Below are positions 25,938 to 31,955 of a DNA stretch of 64,000 nucleotides, piece after piece. Within the stretch, counting starts at the first letter, position 1. The number at the start of each line of letters is the position of its first letter. The stretch lies in the NCBI RefSeq assembly GCF_000695095.2, contig NZ_CP011454.1, positions 4,650,001-4,714,000 of the forward strand, read 5' to 3'. The notes under the pieces are model-generated. The model was not told where the DNA came from. It ran no database searches and worked only from the letters and a program-made list of their open reading frames with translations. The stretch is from Gemmatimonas phototrophica (lineage in GTDB: Bacteria > Gemmatimonadota > Gemmatimonadetes > Gemmatimonadales > Gemmatimonadaceae). A program made the position numbers and the translations under genes.

Positions 25938-26483
25938 GCCCGGCTCGGGCGCGAACTGCGTTCCGACAGGCCGGGTGCAGCCCGCGAGGGTGACTGCAGG
26001 ACGGCTCTCAACCCATAAAGCGAACTCGTAGTACTGCGGTTCGGTCGTCGACAGATCCAGCACGACATAGGCGAGGCGATCTGGCCAATCGGGATTCTCA
26101 ATGGGCACGAATCCGCTCCCGTACACGACCCATCCCTTAAGGTCCGCCGCCGCCGCCAATTGTGCCAAGGCATCCTCAGTCGACCCGCGTGGAAGGCGGA
26201 TCAGTACGGCCGGTCCGCAGGGGAGTGTCGGATAGTCAAATGGCCCAAGCGGACGATATGCAGAGGTCCACGTTTCCTCATTGGCAAGATCCCAATGCTT
26301 GGGGATGTCGGGATAAACATCGCGCCAGGTAGCACCGACCGGCAGTGAGCTCACATGCGCTAAGAACTCCACGACGGCTTCTTCACTGCCGGACGCCATT
26401 ACACCATATGGTGAACTCTCTTCGTCAAGCCCGATGCGACGAAGCTCACGACGAAACCTCTCGACCAAATTAGCAGTGGCCAA
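25932..26483 (-). CDS. Cassette protein of unknown function
   Basis: 183 residues, no recognised family. It is soluble and acidic, with no signal peptide. N-terminal half: MATANLVERFRRELRRIGLDEE and EAVVEFLAHVSSLPVGATWRDVYPDIP. Later blocks include AVLIRLPRGSTEDALAQLAAAADLKGWVVYG and RLAYVVLDLSTTEPQYYEFALWVES. It ends at a TAA inside the attC box and starts about 20 bp after the next attC, so it fills its cassette as a single gene. Confidence 0.65.
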   Translation of the reverse strand: MATANLVERFRRELRRIGLDEESSPYGVMASGSEEAVVEFLAHVSSLPVGATWRDVYPDIPKHWDLANEETWTSAYRPLGPFDYPTLPCGPAVLIRLPRGSTEDALAQLAAAADLKGWVVYGSGFVPIENPDWPDRLAYVVLDLSTTEPQYYEFALWVESRPAVTLAGCTRPVGTQFAPEPGT

Positions 26484-26506
26484 TTTATCCCTCTGGAAGC
26501 GTTGCC

Positions 26507-26601
26507 GCCTAACGCCTCAGCGTTCTGCTGCAGCGCATCAAATAAAATGCGAGCGCAGCGAGCTTCCGAAACTCGCTCGTCAGCTTCAGCGCACGTTAGG
26601 G
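26507..26601 (-). repeat. attC site, chimeric type
   Basis: 95 bp. The first ~45 bases (GCCTAACGCCTCAGCG to AAAATGCG) match the long type at 25812. The remainder (GAGCGCAGCGAGCTTCC…CGTCAGCTTCAGCGCACGTTAGGG) resembles the site at 28952, with a GCGAGCG…CGCTCG-type stem. It looks like a recombined site. Confidence 0.78.
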
Positions 26602-26608
26602 CGCACGG

Positions 26609-27061
26609 TCACATGCAGGGCCGGCCCGCGCGAACGGCGGCACGGCACGCCGCCGGTGTGGGAAGGCCGTGTCGCTCCAAGCGAACATACAGCGAGTCCG
26701 CGAACCCCGCACGCACGAGGGCGGTCACGTCGGCACGAGCGAACTCCATCCGCGCGAGCCGCAACGCCACCGGTCCCGCCGGAAGCGCGACACGCGCACA
26801 GCCGTCCGCTTTCGTACGCGCGGTATCCCCGCCCTTCACGCCTTGCACCAACACATTCGCGACGGCGGTGTCACGAGGGAATGCGGTAGCGCACACGATC
26901 AGCAGCCCACGGGCGCCGAGGGCCGGCGTCAGCGTATCGGCGCGTACATATCGTACGGCACTTGCCACCACCGGCACTGGCGACGCGCTCGCGCAGGCGA
27001 GGAGGCTGAGCAGGACGGCGATCTTGCCTATCCCCGCTGCCGCAGCACGTGGATCGATCAT
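26609..27061 (-). CDS. Exported cassette protein of unknown function
   Basis: 150 residues. Signal region GKIAVLLSLLACASASPVP contains a possible lipobox (LLAC). The mature part has YVRADTLTPALGARGLLIVCATAF, VQGVKGGDTARTKADGCARVALPAGPVALRL and a C-terminal Cys pair region (AACRAAVRAGRPCM). The middle resembles a small carboxypeptidase-regulatory/Ig-like beta domain, tentatively. The start could be three codons earlier (GTG 27070). The TGA stop is 8 bp before the attC right box. Confidence 0.5.
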   Translation of the reverse strand: MIDPRAAAAGIGKIAVLLSLLACASASPVPVVASAVRYVRADTLTPALGARGLLIVCATAFPRDTAVANVLVQGVKGGDTARTKADGCARVALPAGPVALRLARMEFARADVTALVRAGFADSLYVRLERHGLPTPAACRAAVRAGRPCM

Positions 27062-27102
27062 TTGAGACACGATCTCATAATCGCTGAGAAAATTGAAGTG
27101 CG

Positions 27103-27213
27103 CCCTAACGCCCCACGTTCTGCCGCGGGGCAGGATAACAATGCGGCAGGCGAACGGAGTGAGCCAGCCGCCCTCCTTTGTTTAGCCCCGTCGGCAGCAG
27201 CGCCTCGTTAGGC
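27103..27213 (-). repeat. attC site
   Basis: 111 bp, CCCTAACGCCCCACGTTCTGCCGC…CGGCAGCAGCGCCTCGTTAGGC. The arms TCTGCCG and CGGCAG pair, as do GGCAGGCG and CAGCCGCC. Same general type as the long sites. Confidence 0.78.
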
Positions 27214-27234
27214 ACCAGATCCGTGCGTGATGAT

Positions 27235-27741
27235 TCACTTTGCACTGAGCAGCTCCACCAGAGAGCCACCGTCGGGGAAGCGCACATCGTGTATCCGCCA
27301 GCCGTGTGGAGTGACGACCACTTGGTAGGTGAGTCGGACGACCTCTCCGTCCGGCGGCGGATACGACCGGCCGAACGTCACGATGATCTCGGTTGAGTCC
27401 GACCCTACCGCGATGCTCAGGCGCTTGGCCTCTGGATCATTCGAGTGCCAGATCGGCGAGCCACTGAGATTGCACACCTCCTTGGTGCGCTCTCTACACC
27501 GTCGATCCTGCTCCAGGAGGTCGGCAAGGCGGTCATCGAAGTACCGGGTCAGTACGTCCCGAGGCTCCTCGAGCAGCTTCCGCCGCGCCCGGCCGTCCGC
27601 GAAGACGACTTCCCACGCGTAGTCGTGATACAGCTGCGCTACAACCGTTGAGGGGGGCGATGCCGCGGTGCGCGTTGCCCCTGCCGGCGCGCAGTTGACG
27701 CCAAGCAAGCACAAGGTGACGAGAGCCAACGTCCGGCGCAT
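27235..27741 (-). CDS. DUF3828-like lipoprotein (cassette gene)
   Basis: 168 residues with lipobox LLGVNC after MRRTLALVTLCLLG. Seen: VVAQLYHDYAWEVVFADG, VLTRYFDDRLADLLEQDRRC, NLSGSPIWHSNDPEA, VTFGRSYPPPDG, GWRIHDVRFPDGGSL. The pattern (YFDDRLADLLEQD, PIWHSNDPEA, WRIHDV) is that of DUF3828-type periplasmic proteins, an NTF2-related fold of unknown role. It lies between attC sites at 27103 and 27762 with little spare DNA. Confidence 0.68.
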   Translation of the reverse strand: MRRTLALVTLCLLGVNCAPAGATRTAASPPSTVVAQLYHDYAWEVVFADGRARRKLLEEPRDVLTRYFDDRLADLLEQDRRCRERTKEVCNLSGSPIWHSNDPEAKRLSIAVGSDSTEIIVTFGRSYPPPDGEVVRLTYQVVVTPHGWRIHDVRFPDGGSLVELLSAK

Positions 27742-27761
27742 TTACCCTCGAGTGTATGTGT

Positions 27762-27872
27762 GCCTAACGCTGGCATTCTGTTGCAGGGCCCTCCAATAGA
27801 TTGCAGGCGGCGGCCGGAGGGAGCAAGCCTGTAGTCCTTGAAGGCCCTGGCAACAGCAATGCTATGTTATAC
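27762..27872 (-). repeat. attC site
   Basis: 111 bp, GCCTAACGCTGGCATTCTGTTGCAGGGCC…GGCCCTGGCAACAGCAATGCTATGTTATAC. The long outer arms are strongly complementary (TGTTGC…GGGCCCT / AAGGCCCTGGCAACA). No minus-strand gene ends at the right box; the EamA permease beyond runs on the plus strand. Confidence 0.78.
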
Positions 27873-27961
27873 CGCTGCCACATGATGCTGCGGACGCTTC
27901 ACTGCGCCAATATTGACGAGTGAGCCGCCCCGGCTCGTCTTGCCCTCTTTGTGATTGCTTG

Positions 27962-28861
27962 ATGCCTGATCCCCGCACGACCAATCCGCACGCGCAGGCA
28001 ACCGGCACCGTCTACACGGTCCTCGCTGCCACGGGTTTCGCCGCCGTCAGTATTCTGACCGCGAAAGCGTTGGCTACAGGGCTTACGCTCGCGACGATTC
28101 TCGCGTGGCGATACCTCCTGTCCGCGCTCCTCCTGTCGCTTTGGGTCCTCGCCCACACTTACGTGCCCATCCCACGCCGAACGATCCTCGGCTTTGTCGT
28201 GGTCGGGGGATTCGGGCAGGCCCTGGTCGTGTACCTCGCGCTCTCGGCGCTTCGCTTCATCCCGGCCGCGACGCTCGCCTTCTTGTTCTACACGTATCCC
28301 CTGTGGGTGACAATAGGCCAAGTGCTGCGCGGGGCGGAGCGCGTCGACCGTCGACAACTTGCGGCCCTCACTCTCTCGCTCGCGGGCATCGTCACCATGG
28401 TCGGGGGCATCGGGGTGGACGGCACCGATTGGCGGGGCGTTGCGCTCGCCCTCGGGGCGGCCCTCCTCTATGGCGCGTACATCCCGATCTTGCGCACGCT
28501 CCAGGCCGATCATCCCGTCGCGCCGTCGTCCGCGCTGGCAAAGCTGGGCGCGGCGACCGCCTTTCTGGTGGGCAGCATCGTGAGCCACTCGTTTTCGTGG
28601 CGACTGTCGGGCGAGGCGTGGCTGACGATTTCGGCGCTCGCGGTCGGGAGTACCGTCCTCCCCAGCGTGTTCTTCGTCTTGGGCCTGGTGCGACTCGGTG
28701 CGACGCGGACCGCGATCGTGTCCACCGTCGAACCGTTTCTCACCGCACTCCTCGCCGCGATCTTGCTCGCGCAGCCACTCACGGGCCGCACCCTGCTCGG
28801 CGGCGCGCTCATCGCGACGGCGATGCTGCTCCTCCAACTCCGTGGCACAGCAGAGGCGTAA
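27962..28861 (+). CDS. EamA/DMT-family transporter
   Basis: 299 residues from MPDPRTTNPHAQATG; a TTG/GTG-type extension to 27920 is less likely. About ten hydrophobic helices in two EamA halves are visible: GTVYTVLAATGFAAVSILTA…, FVVVGGFGQALVVYLALSALRF, AATLAFLFYTYPLWV, LALGAALLYGAYIPIL, ALAVGSTVLPSVFFVLGLVRLG, STVEPFLTALLAAILL. It is an inner-membrane exporter of metabolites or drugs with unknown substrate. It is one of only two plus-strand units in tract 2. Confidence 0.85.
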   Translation: MPDPRTTNPHAQATGTVYTVLAATGFAAVSILTAKALATGLTLATILAWRYLLSALLLSLWVLAHTYVPIPRRTILGFVVVGGFGQALVVYLALSALRFIPAATLAFLFYTYPLWVTIGQVLRGAERVDRRQLAALTLSLAGIVTMVGGIGVDGTDWRGVALALGAALLYGAYIPILRTLQADHPVAPSSALAKLGAATAFLVGSIVSHSFSWRLSGEAWLTISALAVGSTVLPSVFFVLGLVRLGATRTAIVSTVEPFLTALLAAILLAQPLTGRTLLGGALIATAMLLLQLRGTAEA

Positions 28862-28951
28862 GCAGCACGACGCGTAGGGCTCGCGACGCGCACGGAGCGT
28901 ACGGGCCGTGCCGGACCAGCAAGGCTCAGGGTACGCCATCGCTCGTTAGCG

Positions 28952-29043
28952 GTATAACGCATGAGTTAAGCTGCGGGCGAATCAATTCGGCGAGCGAAGC
29001 GAGCAGTCCATGAATCGCCCGTCAGCTTCAACGTTCGTTAGGC
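28952..29043 (-). repeat. attC site, classical type
   Basis: 92 bp, GTATAACGCATGAGTTAAGCTGCGGGCG…CGCCCGTCAGCTTCAACGTTCGTTAGGC. The left arm TAACGCATGAGTTAAGCTGC closely resembles the classical 59-base elements of mobile resistance integrons. The two arms pair almost throughout, with a central GGCGAGCG/CGAGC stem. The end of the lipocalin-like gene, including its TGA, lies inside this site. Confidence 0.85.
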
Positions 29044-29549
29044 GACGGGGCGCGGCGCCAAACGAGTACGGGGCCAACGGACGTGGGTCGTCCGTTCGCA
29101 TCTGTAATGACTCGCAACTCAACCTCGTTGGGAGAGATGAACCGGTAGCCGCGGACCAGCTTTCGGCCGACCCAGTCGGGGGACATCGCTCCCTGCACGG
29201 TGTGCGTGACCGTGTGTGCCAGAGTGTCGAGCACATAAGTGCCGTAATATGTCGTCAGGCCCGCAAATTGAGTGCGCGCTGCATCTGCGCTTACTGAGTC
29301 CCACCGAACGCCGACTGACGGACGGCGTGTGTCATAAAGCTGGGCGGACATGAAGCCGGCTTCCGTGTAAATGATGAGCCCAGCAGGCTTGTCATCCCAC
29401 CACGGATGCGCGCCACCACTGGAATCGGGCAGCCGGTAGCTGGTCAGCTGCCACTCACCTATCAGTGGCGATTGGAACGGAGCCCGCTCTTTCGCGCAGC
29501 CTGCCGCTAGTACCGAACCAATCACAACAGTCTTGAATGCGCGGCGCAT
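29028..29549 (-). CDS. Lipocalin-like lipoprotein (cassette gene)
   Basis: 173 residues from MRRAFKTVV with lipobox LAAGC. Seen: SPLIGEWQLTSYRLPDSSG, PAGLIIYTEAGFMSAQLYD, FAGLTTYYGTYVLDTLAHTVTHTV, RGYRFISPNEVELRV. This matches the lipocalin-like domain 5 pattern (GxWxLxS…G…Y…G.MS…Y.G.Y..D…H.V). Likely a periplasmic ligand-binding or protective protein. The longer open frame to 29891 runs through the 180-bp cassette and is not used. The stop is inside the attC at 28952. Confidence 0.72.
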   Translation of the reverse strand: MRRAFKTVVIGSVLAAGCAKERAPFQSPLIGEWQLTSYRLPDSSGGAHPWWDDKPAGLIIYTEAGFMSAQLYDTRRPSVGVRWDSVSADAARTQFAGLTTYYGTYVLDTLAHTVTHTVQGAMSPDWVGRKLVRGYRFISPNEVELRVITDANGRPTSVGPVLVWRRAPSPNER

Positions 29550-29581
29550 GGCAGCTGACTTTGAGAGGGTATACGTGCGTT

Positions 29582-29631
29582 GCCTAACGAGTATTAGCCT
29601 GCAGCCGATCACTGCAGCCAGCGCGTTATAC
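29582..29631 (-). repeat. Short attC of the 180-bp cassette, copy B
   Basis: 50 bp, GCCTAACGAGTATTAG…CAGCGCGTTATAC, arms CCTGCAG and CTGCAG. It differs from copy A at only a few positions. Confidence 0.7.
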
Positions 29632-29764
29632 AGCGGATTTCTGCAGTCTAGTCCACAGCACTTCGCGTCGATGGCATAGTCGGATGTCATTGCCAAGGCG
29701 TTGCTTACGCCGCACAAACGCAATTGGGTGCCCCGATTTAGACTGCAGAGAATGCAGTCTAACG
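29585..29764 (-). repeat. 180-bp gene-less cassette, copy B
   Basis: Second copy of the element at 14928-15107: same length and orientation, same terminal hairpin (TTAGACTGCA/TGCAGTCTAA, loop GAGAA, 29738-29762) and same attC. The central ~75 bases (CACAGCACTTCGCGTCGATG through GGCGTTGCTTACGCCGC) are identical, while about 25 bases near 29714-29737 diverge. It is the first cassette at the upstream end of tract 2. Confidence 0.75.
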
Positions 29765-29790
29765 TTCCGCCGCGCCGAGGATCGCGCAAG
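29765..29790. other. Conserved flank beside the 180-bp cassette, copy B (attI-like?)
   Basis: 26 bp matching the flank at 15108-15133 in 19 of 26 positions (shared core CGCGCCGAG, then GCAAG). It lies between the cassette and the chromosomal cystathionine beta-synthase/cysteine synthase gene. Confidence 0.35.
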
Positions 29791-29801
29791 CCCATATGAC
29801 A

Positions 29802-29840
29802 ATCGAGGCAACCAGGGCGTCTCCGCCCGGTTGCCTCGAT
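29802..29840. terminator. Hairpin downstream of the cystathionine beta-synthase/cysteine synthase gene
   Basis: Perfect 12-bp inverted repeat ATCGAGGCAACC…GGTTGCCTCGAT with a 15-nt loop. It lies ~70 bp after the minus-strand stop at 29913 and has no T-run, so it may be an mRNA 3' end structure rather than a classic intrinsic terminator. Confidence 0.45.
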
Positions 29841-29912
29841 GGTCTTGCATGCCTCGGTTGCCTCGGCTGCCTTCGTGCGATCGGTTCCCAACCGCTACGA
29901 CCGCATCACGAC

Positions 29913-31358
29913 CTACCGGTGCATCAAATACTCCAGCACGTCAAAGCGCGTCACGATCCCCTGCACCACGCCATCCTTGCGCATCAGCACCGCGCGGTTC
30001 GACTTCGACAACAGCTTCGCCACACTCTCCACCGGCTGATCGCTCTCCACCGTGGGGAATGGCTGGTCCATCACATCGCCCACGCTCTTGTCGAGCGTCT
30101 TGGGGTCCGCGAGTGACTGCGAGGTGAGCTGGCTCTCCGCCACGCTCCCCACACACACCGCGCCGTCCATCACCGGCACCTGACTCACGTTGTGCAGCGC
30201 CATCAAACGAATGGCCTGCCGCACCGTCGCCCCCGTCGTCACACTCACAATGGCCGGCGCGCTGGCATCCTTGTTCCCCAGCACACTCTCAATGCTCGTG
30301 TGCGGCGAATCGAGCAGCTGATTCTCGCGCATCCACTCGTCGTTGAACACCTTGCTCAGATACCGCTCGCCGGTGTCGCACAGGAATGTCACCACTAGCG
30401 CCTCAGGATCATCGAGCCGACGCGCCACCGTGAGCGCCGCGTGCGCAATCATCCCCGCGCTGCCGCCCACAAAAATGCCTTCTTCGCGCGTCAGCCGGCG
30501 CGCCATCGTGAACGCATCCTTGTCGCTCACCGAGATGAACTCGTCCACCATGGCCATATCGAGCGTGGCCGGCACACAGTCCTGCCCCACCCCTTCCACC
30601 TTGTACGGCGCGCCCGTGGGATGGCCTTCCCCCTTGGTCCGCCACAACTCGGCCAGCACGCTCCCCTGCGGGTCGGCGGCGATGATCTTGATCTTGGGGT
30701 TCCTGCTCTTGAGGTAGCGCGCTACACCGGTAATGGTGCCACCCGTGCCCGCGCCAGCCACGAAGTGCGTAATGCGCCCCTCCGTCTGCTCCCATAGCTC
30801 GGGACCCGTGGTAGCCACATGCGCCGCCGGGTTGGCCGGGTTTTCAAACTGCCCCGCCAGCACCGCGCCCGGCGTTTCGCGCACAATACGCTTCGCCATC
30901 TGCACGTAATTCTGCGGATGATCGGGGGGCACGGCGGTGGGCGTAATGATCACTTCGGCCCCGAACGCCTTGAGCAGGCGCACCTTCTCCTGGCTCATCT
31001 TGTCGGGCATCGTGAAAATGCAGCGGTACCCCTTGAGCGCGGCGGCAATGGCCAGCCCCACTCCGGTATTGCCGCTGGTGGCTTCCACGATCACGCCGCC
31101 CGGCTTGAGCGTGCCCGCCGCCTCGTGGGCCTCAATCATGGGCATGCCAATCCGGTCCTTCACGCTGCCACCCGGATTGAAGAAATCCGCCTTGCCATAC
31201 AGCGGCGTACGGATTCCACGGGCTACCCGCGACAACCTGATGAGCGGCGTCCAGCCAATCGTGTCGAGGACGCTGTCATAGGGGCGGCGGTGCCGCACGT
31301 GTTCCTGCTGAGAAATATCGACGGAGGCCGTCACGTCACTGGGGAGAGAGGTGGGCAT
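29913..31358 (-). CDS. Cystathionine beta-synthase / cysteine synthase with C-terminal CBS domains
   Basis: 481 residues from MPTSLPSD. PLP-dependent fold type II enzyme: DTIGWTPLIRLSRVA, the PLP lysine in NPGGSVKDRIG, phosphate/substrate loop EATSGNTGVGLA, GAGTGGTITG, EGIFVGGSAGM. The last ~125 residues are two CBS domains (VRQAIRLMALHNVSQVPVMD and DKSVGDVMDQPFPTVESDQP…NRAVLMRKDGVVQGIV), which bind adenosyl ligands for regulation. The order fits CBS-type enzymes that make cystathionine from serine and homocysteine; cysteine synthase activity is possible. It lies 22 bp downstream of the TonB-like lipoprotein gene. Confidence 0.87.
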   Translation of the reverse strand: MPTSLPSDVTASVDISQQEHVRHRRPYDSVLDTIGWTPLIRLSRVARGIRTPLYGKADFFNPGGSVKDRIGMPMIEAHEAAGTLKPGGVIVEATSGNTGVGLAIAAALKGYRCIFTMPDKMSQEKVRLLKAFGAEVIITPTAVPPDHPQNYVQMAKRIVRETPGAVLAGQFENPANPAAHVATTGPELWEQTEGRITHFVAGAGTGGTITGVARYLKSRNPKIKIIAADPQGSVLAELWRTKGEGHPTGAPYKVEGVGQDCVPATLDMAMVDEFISVSDKDAFTMARRLTREEGIFVGGSAGMIAHAALTVARRLDDPEALVVTFLCDTGERYLSKVFNDEWMRENQLLDSPHTSIESVLGNKDASAPAIVSVTTGATVRQAIRLMALHNVSQVPVMDGAVCVGSVAESQLTSQSLADPKTLDKSVGDVMDQPFPTVESDQPVESVAKLLSKSNRAVLMRKDGVVQGIVTRFDVLEYLMHR

Positions 31359-31380
31359 AACCGGCGCTGGACCAGCGCCG

Positions 31381-31830
31381 CTACAACGTATCGCCCGCGG
31401 GCATCCGGCCGTCCGGATGCCGAAAATGCACGGGATACAACAGCGAGACGGGAATGGGGGTCCCGGCACGACGCGCCGGGCGGAACCGCAGCTGCGCTGC
31501 CCCCGCCACCGCCGCCGAGTCGAGGGCGGTGTGACCCGAAGGCTGCACCACCCGTGTACTGTCAGACACCACACGACCGTCCGCGTCCAGAAACAGCCGC
31601 AGCGTCACATTGCCCTCGATCCGCTGCAGATACAACGACACGGGATACCGGAAGGGCACATCCTCGTTCAGCATCTGAGGGCGCTCATCCGGCATGGCTG
31701 AGCTGGCACCAAACCACCCACCACCTGGACGGGCGATTCGCGCGCGCTCGGAACAGCCAAGCACCGTGAGGGGAATCAACAGGGCAGGCATCAGAGATGG
31801 CAATCGGTGAACGATCCTGCCCGCTCGCAT
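31381..31830 (-). CDS. TonB C-terminal-like lipoprotein
   Basis: 149 residues from MRAGRIVHRL; the hydrophobic stretch ALLIPLTVLGC ends in a lipobox. The C-terminal ~75 residues carry the TonB-type pattern YPVSLYLQRIEGNVTLRLFLDADGRVVSDSTRVVQPSGHTALDSAAVAGAAQLRFRPA (shown in part), found in energy transducers and in many stand-alone lipoproteins of Gemmatimonadota. Without an N-terminal transmembrane anchor or Pro-rich linker, it is unlikely to be a true TonB. It is transcribed with the synthase gene downstream and is divergent from the metalloprotease gene at 31956. Confidence 0.65.
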   Translation of the reverse strand: MRAGRIVHRLPSLMPALLIPLTVLGCSERARIARPGGGWFGASSAMPDERPQMLNEDVPFRYPVSLYLQRIEGNVTLRLFLDADGRVVSDSTRVVQPSGHTALDSAAVAGAAQLRFRPARRAGTPIPVSLLYPVHFRHPDGRMPAGDTL

Positions 31831-31955
31831 GCCGCAATGTACACCGGCACCCTTCGCATCGCTCCGCACCACCGCCTCCCCTCGCACTTGTCCGCGCAGC
31901 CTCCATCTTTCGCCTCCAGCTGCGTTTTCTGCCCGCTCCTTTTTCGCGTCACCCA

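Larger units (their letters stand above)
20386..29764 (-). mobile_element. Integron-type gene cassette tract 2 (no integrase seen)
   Basis: From the right: a 180-bp gene-less cassette (copy B), lipocalin-like lipoprotein, EamA permease (reversed), DUF3828 lipoprotein, secreted unknown, 183-residue unknown, DUF6428 plus sigma factor (reversed), NTF2-like lipoprotein, protein kinase, cupin. The attC-like sites at 24247, 25812, 26507, 27103, 27762, 28952 and 29582 are well formed; those around 20386 and 23594 are degenerate. The kinase and cupin segment is the least cassette-like part. The right edge abuts the chromosomal cystathionine beta-synthase/cysteine synthase gene. Confidence 0.7.

Noticed and set aside
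8582..29790. Integron integrase, transposase or phage genes
   Set aside because: All frames in and around the tracts were read; no tyrosine recombinase, DDE transposase or phage structural motif was found.
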